Assembly (NCBI GenBank): GCA_017794705.1
Contig: CP051235.1
Span: 2,691,001 to 2,755,000 of the forward strand
From: Devosia sp.
Lineage (GTDB): Bacteria > Pseudomonadota > Alphaproteobacteria > Rhizobiales > Devosiaceae
Direction: 5' to 3'
Length of the DNA stretch: 64,000 nt
Shown here: piece after piece, positions 56,563 to 64,000 of the stretch
Layout of the letters: every line of letters begins with the position of its first letter
How positions within the stretch are numbered: position 1 is the stretch's first letter
Notes under the pieces: generated by a model
Told to the model about the DNA's origin: nothing
Databases searched by the model: none
Seen by the model: only the letters and a program-made list of their open reading frames with translations
Translations under genes and position numbers: made by a program

Positions 56563-57942
56563 ATGTTTGTATCGGTCTTTGATGTCTTCAAGATCAGCGT
56601 CGGCCCGTCCTCGTCCCACACGATGGGGCCGATGCTGGCGGCCGCCAGTTTTGTCGACCTCTTGTCCCGCGCTGAACTCCCCGAAGCCGATCTCCGCCTG
56701 ACCTGCACGCTCTATGGCTCACTTGCCTATACGGGCGAGGGGCACGGTACCCTCAAAGCGGTGCTGGCGGGCCTGATGGGCATGTCGCCTGCCGACTATG
56801 ACGCTTCGGATTTCGCCCACCGGCTTGGGCGGCTGCAGGGCGAAATGGCCATCGAGGTGGCCGGGCGAAGGCTCGGTCTCGATCCGGAACATGCCATAGT
56901 CAAGGACAAGCAGACGCGGCTCGACCAGCATCCGAACGGCATGTGTTTCGCGGTGGTCGATAGTGCGGGTCGCGAACACCTGTCCGAGACCTATTTCTCG
57001 GTCGGCGGCGGCTTCGTGTTGACCGAAAAGGAGATGGCCGATCGCGACACGGCCATCGAGCCGGACGACAACGTCCCCTATTCGTTCAGTTCCGCCGCCG
57101 AAATGCTCGCCATGGGCGCCGCCTCCGGCCTTTCCATCGCCGAAATGAAGCGGGCCAACGAATTGTCGCGCCAGGATGCCGACAGTTTCGAACCGGCGCT
57201 CGACAACATCTGGCAGGTGATGAACCGCTGCATTGAACGCGGTCTCAAGGCGGAGGGCGAACTGCCGGGCGGGCTACACGTCAAGCGCCGGGCCGGGGGC
57301 GTCGCCGGCAAGCTGCAGGCCAAGGCCGGCAGCAATGCCGCGCCCCTTCACACGGCGGTCGACTGGCTTTCCGCCTATGCCATGGCGGTCAACGAGGAAA
57401 ATGCAGCAGGCGGCCAGGTCGTCACCGCCCCCACCAACGGCGCCGCCGGCGTCGTTCCTGCGGTCATCCGCTACTATGTCGATCACGTGCCCGGTTCGGA
57501 GCGCTCAAGGATCGGCGAGTTCCTTCTGACCGCCGCCGCCATCGGCGGGCTGATCAAATACAATGCCTCGATTTCAGGTGCCGAGGTCGGATGTCAGGGG
57601 GAAGTGGGGTCTGCAGCCGCCATGGCCGCCGCCGGGCTTTGCGCGGTGCTCGGGGGCAGCAACGCCCAGATCGAAAACGCCGCCGAAATCGCCCTCGAAC
57701 ATCACCTCGGCATGACCTGCGATCCGGTGCGCGGGCTGGTGCAGGTCCCATGTATCGAGCGCAACGGCATGGGCGCCGTCAAAGCCGTCGCCGCCGCTTC
57801 ACTTGCCCTTGCCGGGGATGGCACCCACCTTGTCCCCCTCGATGCCTGCATCGAAACCATGCGTGAAACCGGCCGCGACATGGACGAACGCTACAAGGAG
57901 ACCTCGCTGGCCGGGCTGAGCGTAAGTCTGCCGGAGTGTTGA
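56563..57942 (+). CDS. sdaA: L-serine ammonia-lyase
   Basis: Iron-sulfur enzyme that deaminates serine to pyruvate. 459 residues of the single-chain type: N-terminal beta domain with [20 protein letters not shown] and C-terminal alpha domain with [22 protein letters not shown] and [10 protein letters not shown], which contain the cysteines of the cluster. Full length. It uses the product of serC/serA encoded elsewhere in the window. Overlap with fliJ is none (93 nt gap). Confidence 0.94.
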   Translation: MFVSVFDVFKISVGPSSSHTMGPMLAAASFVDLLSRAELPEADLRLTCTLYGSLAYTGEGHGTLKAVLAGLMGMSPADYDASDFAHRLGRLQGEMAIEVAGRRLGLDPEHAIVKDKQTRLDQHPNGMCFAVVDSAGREHLSETYFSVGGGFVLTEKEMADRDTAIEPDDNVPYSFSSAAEMLAMGAASGLSIAEMKRANELSRQDADSFEPALDNIWQVMNRCIERGLKAEGELPGGLHVKRRAGGVAGKLQAKAGSNAAPLHTAVDWLSAYAMAVNEENAAGGQVVTAPTNGAAGVVPAVIRYYVDHVPGSERSRIGEFLLTAAAIGGLIKYNASISGAEVGCQGEVGSAAAMAAAGLCAVLGGSNAQIENAAEIALEHHLGMTCDPVRGLVQVPCIERNGMGAVKAVAAASLALAGDGTHLVPLDACIETMRETGRDMDERYKETSLAGLSVSLPEC

Positions 57943-57961
57943 GGTCCGGAATGGAGATGAC

Positions 57962-58162
57962 ATGAATAAGCAAAACGAGCCTTCCGCGTCCCCGGTCAAA
58001 AATGGTGACCAATGCACCGTCATCTCCGGCACCCACGCCGGAAAGTCAGGCATTGTGCAGGATATCAACACCAGCAAGACCGGCGCCGTCACCCTCACGG
58101 TCAAACAGGCCAACGGCGACCGGTTCAAAACGCTGGCCAAGAGCGTCCAGCCATCCCGCTGA
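57962..58162 (+). CDS. Small KOW-motif protein
   Basis: 66 residues. KNGDQCTVISGTHAGKSGIV matches the KOW RNA-binding motif of L24/NusG proteins (about 13-35), followed by a strand-rich remainder (GAVTLTVKQANGDRFKTLAK). Small stand-alone KOW proteins exist in alphaproteobacteria with no defined role. ATG 57962 is 20 nt after sdaA, so it is likely in the sdaA transcript. Confidence 0.72.
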   Translation: MNKQNEPSASPVKNGDQCTVISGTHAGKSGIVQDINTSKTGAVTLTVKQANGDRFKTLAKSVQPSR

Positions 58163-58202
58163 CGCCTTGTCGGAGTCGCCCGGCTGCACACCTCACCTGT
58201 CG

Positions 58203-58280
58203 CCCCGGGGCTTGATCCCGGGGCCCAGAGCGGCGGGCGCTGAGTTGGATGCATGGGTCCCGGGATCAAGTCCCGGGACG
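58203..58280. repeat. Long inverted repeat (25-bp arms)
   Basis: CCCCGGGGCTTGATCCCGGG... at 58203-58227 and its near-complement at 58254-58280, with only a few mismatches and a 26-nt centre. This kind of GATCAAG-centred palindrome is a common dispersed repeat of Hyphomicrobiales intergenic regions. Confidence 0.8.
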
Positions 58281-58317
58281 ACAATGAAGGTAATGGCTGA
58301 GTGTCGCAGCGCTCCGC

Positions 58318-58455
58318 TCCCCTCCCCTTGCGGGGAGGGGTTGGGGGTGGGGGGCGCGCGAAGCGCAATCAAAAAATGCCGTGCTGCGTTGCCATTTTCT
58401 CCTGGCCCTTGCGGGCCAACCCCCACCCTGACCCTCCCCACAAGGGGGAGGGAAG
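58318..58455. repeat. Second palindromic repeat, GC-rich composite
   Basis: CCCCTCCCCTTGCGGGGAGGGG hairpin and GGTTGGGGGTGGGG (58318-58352) face the complementary CCAACCCCCACCC and CCCTCCCCACAAGGGGGAGGG (58416-58453). Same repeat class as the one between serC and serA, in a fuller form. Confidence 0.75.
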
Positions 58456-58469
58456 GCGGCCGCTGAAAA

Positions 58470-59098
58470 AACTTATCCCCGCTTGTTGGGGTGCCCCTAT
58501 TATCTTCCTCACAAGCCGCGCGTTGAGCTGAGGTGTACACGAGCACTTTGCGGGGTTTGGGCCGGTGTGTTGGTTGGGTCGCCGATCAACAGGGTAAAGC
58601 GGTCAGGTAGCCCTCGGCCAGGGGGCAAGTGTAAGACGCTGCGCAGCCGTCTGATATGGGTTGCGCCTGTTTTCCGGACCATTGGAGAACAGATGCCCGT
58701 TCGGGAAGCCGGTCTAGAATCCGGCAACTGGACAAATCAGGGGCATGGCGCATCCGCGGGGCTCCGGAAGGCCCCGGCCTGTTCGTCATAGTCCACAAAT
58801 CCCGGTTGCGCGGGGCGTTGTGCGCCTCACACTACCTACTAGGATCGAGGTGTTCACCGCCCCGCGCCTGCTCTGCTTTGAGGTTCATCCCGTCGTGGGA
58901 GGTTTGGCATGCGGTTTTTCTGTCTCACGCGCCGTCCTGCAAGGGACCCTCGATAGCTTCAGCAAGGGACGGGACGAAGCGAAGCTGAGGACCCCGGCCG
59001 ACAATTCGGCTGCCCCGTCGGAGGGCCAGCGATTGGCATAGGCGCGGCTCTAGCGCCGTCATGACAATCGCGGTGCGGCCCGTGAGACAAAAACCCGA
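58470..59098. other. Gene-less region with many hairpins (possible ncRNA or remnant)
   Basis: About 630 bp with no convincing gene: short open frames exist in both directions but lack ribosome sites and family features. Local hairpins include GCCCTC/AGGGGGC (about 58610-58626), GACGCTG/CAGCCGTC (about 58637-58652) and GCCGG/CCGGC (about 58711-58728). No match that I recognise to tmRNA, RNase P RNA, SRP RNA or group II introns. Could be an unannotated structured RNA or decayed mobile DNA. Confidence 0.4.
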
Positions 59099-59124
59099 CA
59101 AAAAAAGGCGGGGTTGCCCCCGCC
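59099..59124 (-). terminator. Intrinsic terminator of the GntR-ABC operon
   Basis: Minus strand: GGCGGGG, short GCAA-type loop, CCCCGCC, then seven T (complement of 59099-59106), just after the permease gene. Confidence 0.88.
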
Positions 59125-59135
59125 TTCCAGTTCCC

Positions 59136-60020
59136 TCAGGCAGCGAGGCGCCGCCGCCGGTATTCGCTGGCGAGGTAGACCACGCCGGCGGTAAAGATCA
59201 GGCCGAGGATCAATTGCAGCCAGTCGACGCTCGACAACATCAGGGGGACCAGGTCGAACACAGAGCTGGACAGGTTGAAGAAGGATTCCTCGCCGAAGTC
59301 CTCCTCGCCCAGAATGCCCTGCAGCCGGTAGCCGAAGTATCTGCCAATCGGGCCGTCATCGCCGAACAGCAGGCTGGTTTCCAGCAGCGAGATGGTCGCC
59401 GGGATGACGATGGCGAGGGGAATGCTCCAGCCGCCGAAGTGGGTGGAAAGTCCGGCTACCCAGGCCAACAGCGGTGCGTACCAGAGCAGGGTCAAGACGA
59501 TGTAGACCACAGCCACGAGGCTCACCTGCACGTAGCCGCCGATGGCGGTCGCCAGGTCCGGCGTCACCGAGAAGGGCAACAGGGCCGAAATCCGGAACGA
59601 CAGCAAATAGAGCAGAATGCCGGTGATCAGGCCGAACCCGAAGATGATTGCCGGGAATATGGTCGCGCCGGCGAGCGCCTTGGAGGTCAGGATCTTCAGG
59701 TCAGACTGCGGCATGCTTTTCCAGAACAGCATGGCGTTGTTCTTGCGGTCGGCGCTGAAACTGTCGGCGAAGTAGAAGGCCAGCGAGATCAGCAGGTAGA
59801 TCGACCAGCCCACGAACCCTATTCCGACCGCGGCTTCAAACAGCCGCGACGAGGCGTTGAGTTCATTTGGCATTTCGGAAAATTCCGGCGCACCGAAAAA
59901 CATGCCGAGGAACAAGACGACGGTGACCACGCTCAACAGCACGGCCGGCGCGATGACGAAGGCGGTGCGGTGTTCGATCAGTTCGCGTTTGATAAGGGCA
60001 ACTAGGGCGGTCATTTTCAT
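59136..60020 (-). CDS. ABC-2-type transporter permease
   Basis: 294 residues with six hydrophobic helices, the first at about 20-42, and a large loop between first and second. The KRELIEHRTAFVIAP start and the SLAFYFADSFSADRKNNAMLFW region fit the ABC-2 family of membrane subunits. Paired with the ATPase (overlap 4 nt). The GntR/YtrA context resembles the Bacillus ytrABC operon, an envelope-stress transporter; substrate unknown. Confidence 0.85.
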   Translation of the reverse strand: MKMTALVALIKRELIEHRTAFVIAPAVLLSVVTVVLFLGMFFGAPEFSEMPNELNASSRLFEAAVGIGFVGWSIYLLISLAFYFADSFSADRKNNAMLFWKSMPQSDLKILTSKALAGATIFPAIIFGFGLITGILLYLLSFRISALLPFSVTPDLATAIGGYVQVSLVAVVYIVLTLLWYAPLLAWVAGLSTHFGGWSIPLAIVIPATISLLETSLLFGDDGPIGRYFGYRLQGILGEEDFGEESFFNLSSSVFDLVPLMLSSVDWLQLILGLIFTAGVVYLASEYRRRRLAA

Positions 60021-60895
60021 TCTCCGGGCACAGCGGTCTGGCGCTGCATCAGGGCAACGAACAGGTCGGACAGGGTGGGCGTGGAGACCTCGCCCAGGGG
60101 TTCAAGTTTCTCGGTCGGCACATTTTCGAAAACCATCGCCGTCTGGCCGAAACGGGATTCGGAATATAGCGGCTGCAGCGCTTCGGCCTTCTTGGCATTC
60201 TCGCCGGAGGTGATCAGTTGCGCATAGACGGCGCCCAGTTCCTCGGTCGGCAGGTCGAGCACCAGTTCACCGTCGCGGATGAACATGATGTCGGTGAGCA
60301 TGAAGGCGATCTCGTCCACCTGGTGGGTGGTGATCAGAAGCGTCCGCTCGTCGGTCATATAGTCTTCCAGGAGCCGTCGATAGAATCGCTTCCGGTAGGT
60401 GATGTCGAGTCCGAGCGTGGGCTCGTCGAGTACGAGAAGCTTAGCGTCAATCGCCATGACGACAGCCAGGTGAAGCTGAGCGACCATGCCTTTTGAAAGG
60501 TTCTTGATCTTGAGCTCAGGGCGTAGGTCGGTGCCTTGTAAAAAATCATGCGCTTTCTCCCTGGAGAAGTTCGGATGAATGGCGTCGATCAGGTCGAACA
60601 ATTCGCTGACCCTCAGGAAACGCGGCAGGCTGGCCACGTCCGAAATGAAGGCCACGTCATTCATCATTTTCGCCCGCTCCCGGAATGGGTTCATGCCCAG
60701 CACCGAGACCTCGCCTTCGTAGTCCATCAGGCCCAGAAGAGCGTTGAGGGTGGTGGTCTTGCCGGCTCCATTGTGCCCGATCAGACCGTAGATGCGGCCG
60801 GCGGGGATCTTGAAGTCGAGGCCGCGCAGCACCTGCTGCTTGCCGAACGATTTCTTCAGGTTGCGGACGGATACGAGTGGGGTGGCGGCGGTCAT
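60017..60895 (-). CDS. ABC transporter ATP-binding protein
   Basis: 292 residues. Walker A GHNGAGKTT (about 41-49) and Walker B LLVLDEPTLGLD are intact; the signature is LSKGM where LSGGQ is usual, a known deviation in YtrB/YhcG-type ATPases. MTAATPLVS at 60895 is the start; it overlaps the GntR gene's end by 4 nt and the permease by 4 nt. Confidence 0.88.
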   Translation of the reverse strand: MTAATPLVSVRNLKKSFGKQQVLRGLDFKIPAGRIYGLIGHNGAGKTTTLNALLGLMDYEGEVSVLGMNPFRERAKMMNDVAFISDVASLPRFLRVSELFDLIDAIHPNFSREKAHDFLQGTDLRPELKIKNLSKGMVAQLHLAVVMAIDAKLLVLDEPTLGLDITYRKRFYRRLLEDYMTDERTLLITTHQVDEIAFMLTDIMFIRDGELVLDLPTEELGAVYAQLITSGENAKKAEALQPLYSESRFGQTAMVFENVPTEKLEPLGEVSTPTLSDLFVALMQRQTAVPGE

Positions 60896-61248
60896 TTGCC
60901 GTCTCCTTTGGCCATCAGGTCCTTGAGGTCCAGTTCCAGCGCCTCGATCTGCTTCTTGATGCGCGGCCATTCTTCTTTCAGGAAGTTCTCGCGCTCATGC
61001 GCCAATAGTTGTCCCCGCGCCCCTTCAGTGACGTACATTCCAAGTCCTCGTCTTTTTTCCACGACGCCCAGATCGACCAGAGACTGAAAGGCCTTGGTGA
61101 CCGTGAGCGGATTGACTTCAAGTTCGGTTGCGGCCTGCCGCACGGAGGGCAAAGCCTCTCCTTCGGGCACCTGGCCGTTGAGGATCATGTCAATGAGCCT
61201 CTGTCTGATCTGTATGAAGATCGGTTGTGTTTCATTCCAATGTGGCAT
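60892..61248 (-). CDS. GntR-family regulator, YtrA subfamily
   Basis: 118 residues: N-terminal winged HTH (PIFIQIRQRLIDMILNGQVPEG, LPSVRQAATELEVNPLTVTKAF) and a short helical tail without an effector domain, the YtrA layout. It is the first gene of an operon with the ABC transporter and has a palindromic operator just upstream, so autoregulation is likely. Confidence 0.9.
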   Translation of the reverse strand: MPHWNETQPIFIQIRQRLIDMILNGQVPEGEALPSVRQAATELEVNPLTVTKAFQSLVDLGVVEKRRGLGMYVTEGARGQLLAHERENFLKEEWPRIKKQIEALELDLKDLMAKGDGK

Positions 61249-61261
61249 GTTTCGATCCGTC

Positions 61262-61289
61262 TTAGTGTGCTAGTGATATAACACACTAA
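61262..61289. promoter_or_regulatory. GntR/YtrA operator palindrome
   Basis: Perfect 8-bp inverted repeat TTAGTGTG (61262-61269) and CACACTAA (61282-61289), 13 nt before the regulator's ATG. Its form fits YtrA-type operators (AGTGT...ACACT). Confidence 0.7.
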
Positions 61290-61357
61290 AATCTGAATGC
61301 AAGAGGGATAACGTGTTTTATGGGGTGTTCGCGATTGTTCTCGGCCAACCTACTGAG

Positions 61358-62698
61358 TTAGCTGGTGAAATCCGGTTGATCCGAACCGATATTTTCCAGC
61401 CGCGTAACGATGCGGGCCAGTTCAGCCTGCCGGCCAATCTGGAGTTTGCTGTAGATGCATTTCAAAGATGTGCGCACCGTGCTCTCCGAATTCCCCACAG
61501 CCAACGCCACCTCCCGGGGCGATTTGCCGGCGCCGACCAGCGCAGCAATCCTAGCTTCGGCGGGTGTGAGACCCAGCAATTGCAGGGCAGGTTCGGGTCT
61601 GGTGCGGGCGTCATTGCCTGGGTCGCTGAGCAGAAGAACGACGGCATCGTCGCCCGTAACGGCGCGGTCGATGCTCAGAGCCTCGGCAATAATTGGCCTG
61701 CCGTCCCTTGCGTGAAACAGCTCGGTGTGGAGGTTTGTGCCAGTCGGAGCATATTGCTCGGCGACGCGCAGCAGACTTTCGAGCCGATGCTGATCGGCCG
61801 TTTTGAGCGTATGAAGCGTGCGACTGCGGACCTCAAACAAGTCAGGCAAGAGCACTTCGGCAGCGGGGTTCATGAACTCGAGCCTGTTTTGTTTGCCCAC
61901 AACAATGGCGGCTCGGCCCAGCTTGGCAAACAGAGAAACTGCAAAAGCGCGACCGGAGGTGGAGTCCAGTGCAGGACGTCCTTCGCTGATCAGTCGTGGC
62001 GCACTGATTGTCATGGCCACGTCTTCAAATCGCAGCGCCCAAAGGACCTCAGTCGGTCCAAGCATTCGGAGACGGTCACTTGCCTTTGGTCCGAGTTTCA
62101 GCAACTCGGCTTCGGCGTTCCAGACGGCATCACATGTGAATGCGACGGCATAAAAATTCAGGCCGCCTGCGGGATTGCGACCGATGTAGTGATGCGTTCC
62201 TGCCGACGGTGGCAATCTTTCTCCAACCGGTCGAATTCGCATTTCAACAGCGCCCGTCCAGTCTGGTCCACCGGTGCCCACAAACGTGTCGCCGACAAGA
62301 GTTTGTGTCGAGCCGCCTTCGAGGAAGTTCTGATTGTATTTGCTGCGCATGACCTGACCGCCTCGGTCAGAAAAATAGCCGGTCGCCATGTAGTAGCCGT
62401 GCGTGCCGTCGGGAGAGTCGAAACCCTGTACTTCGATCGCGACGAAAAAAGCATTCCAGGGCGCGATGCCCCAGCCTCGTTCCACCGAGTAGATGCCGAA
62501 CGTCCCGGTGCACCCCGGTTGAGGCTTCAATTCAGGTGGCAGGATTTGCTGAACGGCAGTCGAGTCATAGCGGACTCCGCAGAACATGAAGTCCACACCA
62601 CCCAGCATGTACGGCGGGGGCGGAATCTCGTCGATAGAAAGGTCAACGACGCCCCGGAACACAGAAGCTTCCGGCGCAACGCTTTTTTCCTTCGGCAT
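61358..62698 (-). CDS. LuxR-type regulator with large N-terminal domain (paralogue B)
   Basis: 446 residues, the same layout as the gene at 52269-53552: N-terminal domain (about 25-270; PPPPYMLGGVDFMFCGVRY, GWGIAPWNAFFVAIE, SPDGTHGYYMATGYF, GPTEVLWALRFEDVAMTIS), PAS-like part (about 275-385, IVVGKQNRLEFMNPAAEVLL) and LuxR HTH (about 390-446, LTPAEARIAALVGAGKSPRE, NSESTVRTSLKCIYSKLQ). A strong GGGAGGGG ribosome site selects ATG 62698 over earlier in-frame starts. Monocistronic. Function inferred only from domains. Confidence 0.75.
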   Translation of the reverse strand: MPKEKSVAPEASVFRGVVDLSIDEIPPPPYMLGGVDFMFCGVRYDSTAVQQILPPELKPQPGCTGTFGIYSVERGWGIAPWNAFFVAIEVQGFDSPDGTHGYYMATGYFSDRGGQVMRSKYNQNFLEGGSTQTLVGDTFVGTGGPDWTGAVEMRIRPVGERLPPSAGTHHYIGRNPAGGLNFYAVAFTCDAVWNAEAELLKLGPKASDRLRMLGPTEVLWALRFEDVAMTISAPRLISEGRPALDSTSGRAFAVSLFAKLGRAAIVVGKQNRLEFMNPAAEVLLPDLFEVRSRTLHTLKTADQHRLESLLRVAEQYAPTGTNLHTELFHARDGRPIIAEALSIDRAVTGDDAVVLLLSDPGNDARTRPEPALQLLGLTPAEARIAALVGAGKSPREVALAVGNSESTVRTSLKCIYSKLQIGRQAELARIVTRLENIGSDQPDFTS

Positions 62699-62825
62699 GG
62701 GTTCCCCTCCCAAACGTCCGGATGCGGGCAGATTGCACCTGTTTTTTTCAGAGGACAAGGCTTGCCGAGCCAAGGCGCCAGCGAAGTGAAACCCGCAAGG
62801 AGGTGACTTAGGACGCACACGAAAA

Positions 62826-62850
62826 CGGCGGCCCCGGGGGAGGGCCGCCG
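62826..62850 (-). terminator. Hairpin between PRC-barrel gene and LuxR paralogue B
   Basis: GGCGGCCC/GGGCCGCC stem; on the minus strand it is followed by GTTTTC, a weak T run. Probably ends the PRC-barrel transcript. Confidence 0.6.
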
Positions 62851-62892
62851 CTTCGCTGTCCGGTTAACCCGGATCTTTTTCTGGATTGGAGG

Positions 62893-63639
62893 TTATCCGT
62901 TGACGTTGGTTTCGACCTCGGCCTCACCTTCCGCCTCGATTTCCTCGGCGGGGGTGCCGGGCTCGACATCCATGGTGGTGTCGCCTTCGGCACCCATCAT
63001 GGCATCGGTTTCAACGTCACCTTCAGCCGGTGTGGCGTCCATCTGTGTTTCGGTTTCCAGAGCGCCATCGACGTCCATGTCGGTCATCAGCGGATCAGCT
63101 GCGAGTTCCGGGGTCTCCCAGACAAACTCGGGAGCAGCTTCCAGCGATTCATATGTCGCGCCGGTCAGCACCAGGCGGGGGTCGCCGTTGAAGTCGGTGG
63201 TCCATTCCAGCTCTTCAAAGCCAACGGCAACGGACTTTTCGCCGATACCAAGGAAACCGCCGATGCCGATCACGGCAGCGATCATGCGGCCATCCGCGTT
63301 GAAGATGATGTCGTTGATGTCGCCGATCTGCTCAGCGTCTTCGGCACCGCTGTTCCAAACGGTGGCGCCGAGAATGCGCGAGCCCAGAAAGTCGTCATCC
63401 GACTGCATATACCCGGCGGACAGGGTCACGGAAGAGTGCGATTCTGCAACCATGCTGTCGGCTTCTGCGGCCATGTTGGCACCCGCATCAACGCTGGTTT
63501 CAGCGTCCATGTTTGCCGGTGCTTCGACCTGGGTGTCGGTCTGGGCATTCATGTCGGTGGTTGTGTTGGCGTCCTGGGCCAGGGCGGCCATGGACATGGA
63601 AGTGGTCAGGGCAGTTGCGGCCAAAAGTGCGCGTATCAT
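62893..63639 (-). CDS. Secreted PRC-barrel domain protein
   Basis: 248 residues: signal peptide ending ALAQ, an Asp/Thr/Ala-rich linker with NMDAETSVDAGANM-type repeats, a PRC-barrel (about 72-150, GSRILGATVWNS, IGDINDIIFNADGRMIAAV, GIGEKSVAVGFEELEW) and an acidic C-terminal tail with Met/Asp repeats. Common in rhizobia as envelope proteins of unknown role. Confidence 0.87.
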   Translation of the reverse strand: MIRALLAATALTTSMSMAALAQDANTTTDMNAQTDTQVEAPANMDAETSVDAGANMAAEADSMVAESHSSVTLSAGYMQSDDDFLGSRILGATVWNSGAEDAEQIGDINDIIFNADGRMIAAVIGIGGFLGIGEKSVAVGFEELEWTTDFNGDPRLVLTGATYESLEAAPEFVWETPELAADPLMTDMDVDGALETETQMDATPAEGDVETDAMMGAEGDTTMDVEPGTPAEEIEAEGEAEVETNVNG

Positions 63640-63790
63640 TGTGTCGCTCCATTTATTGTTCTTGCGTTTTGAGCAGTCAGCGAGGGGGCGCTGTTGTGCT
63701 TCGACACATCAACGTGGAGCCGAGCAAGTCGTTCCCGAATTCAATTTGGGTATTTTTGGGGCAGGACTGTGCCGCATCCGGGGCGGACTG

Positions 63791-64000
63791 TCAGACGGCA
63801 CCCACCGTCTTCAGCCGCACCCGGGGATGGACTTCGTTCTGGCTGAGCACAACTGTCTGCGGCCGGAAGCGGTCGACGATGGCACGCACCTGCGGGCGGA
63901 TGCTGGGCGAGGTGATGAGCACCGGCAGTTCGCCGAGCTGTGCGGCGTTCTCGAAGGCCTCCTGGATGGCACCGATGAAAGCCTGCAGGCGCGAGGGGGC
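63791..64000 (-). CDS. flhA: Flagellar biosynthesis protein FlhA, C-terminal end (partial)
   Basis: Last 69 residues of FlhA, read to the window edge: the pattern AFIGAIQEAFENAA, SPSIRPQVRAIVDRFRP and SQNEVHPRVRLKTVG is the C-terminal domain of the flagellar export gate, which binds chaperone-substrate complexes and FliJ. The start lies to the right of the window. Its presence ties to fliI-fliJ, 8 kb away. Confidence 0.92.
   Translation of the reverse strand, partial: APSRLQAFIGAIQEAFENAAQLGELPVLITSPSIRPQVRAIVDRFRPQTVVLSQNEVHPRVRLKTVGAV

Noticed and set aside
58600-58800. Possible tmRNA, RNase P RNA or group II intron
   Set aside because: No tag peptide, no GAAAGUCCGG-type P RNA core, and no domain V-like hairpin could be found.
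58483-58998. Short open frames in the gene-less region
   Set aside because: Arg/Pro/Ser-rich translations, no ribosome sites, and open frames on both strands as expected from high GC.

Overview
The window is a GC-rich chromosomal segment from an alphaproteobacterium of the order Hyphomicrobiales (Rhizobiales). Supporting evidence is the presence of ctrA, chpT, GANTC sites, a rhizobial Omp25-like outer-membrane protein, DUF1134 and DUF6476 proteins, and the classic order ruvCAB - ybgC - tolQRAB - pal - cpoB - tilS - ftsH - glmM. A Devosia/Pelagibacterium-like genus is my guess only. There are no rRNA or tRNA genes, no CRISPR array, and no insertion sequence or prophage that I can recognise. 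Most of the window is core genome.

Layout. 0-3 kb: the end of a divergent diguanylate cyclase, then ruvCAB in a run of four successive 4-nt stop/start overlaps that continues into a Nudix hydrolase and a YitT-like membrane protein. 4-10 kb: the Tol-Pal cluster (ybgC, tolQ, tolR, tolA, tolB, pal, cpoB). cpoB is split into two frames at a GGGAAAT slippery heptamer placed directly before a stop codon, with a long predicted stem-loop five bases further on. 10-16 kb: tilS, ftsH, a GFA-type zinc protein that appears to start at ATC, glmM and a secreted SnoaL-like protein. 16-23 kb: an Omp25-like barrel, a YcaQ-family glycosylase, a tandem-PAS chemotaxis receptor with its own CheW, a lipid kinase and a metallophosphoesterase. 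23-24.6 kb: a small AT-richer island with a RelE/HigB-type toxin, its antitoxin and an unrecognised third gene overlapping the antitoxin.

24.6-29 kb: serC (with a structured leader), serA, aroA and slyX, so serine and chorismate supply. 29-32 kb: a NarL-type two-component pair facing a secreted Asp-rich protein. 32-37 kb: a TauE-like exporter, an EamA transporter, purA, and a 709-residue Pro-rich single-pass protein. 37-41.5 kb: thiBPQ behind a clear TPP riboswitch, with a thiamine pyrophosphokinase facing away. 41.5-50 kb: a GDPD-family protein, a membrane zinc-ribbon protein, a RibD-like reductase, rpoH, rluD, DUF6476, a coiled-coil membrane protein, DUF1134, a YHS protein, chpT and a CheY-like regulator. 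50-64 kb: a LysR / small protein / aldo-keto reductase locus, then ctrA and fliI-fliJ, sdaA, a KOW protein, roughly 970 bp without genes that is full of palindromes, a GntR-regulated ABC transporter, a PRC-barrel protein and the end of flhA. Two paralogous LuxR-type regulators with an unusual N-terminal ligand-like domain sit on either side of the ctrA-fliIJ-sdaA-ABC block.

Best candidates for something undescribed: (1) possible programmed -1 frameshifting in cpoB; (2) the paired regulators with a large unrecognised N-terminal domain, a PAS-like region and a LuxR helix-turn-helix; (3) the toxin-antitoxin operon with an extra SHIIP-motif gene; (4) the structured gene-less region at 58.2-59.1 kb.
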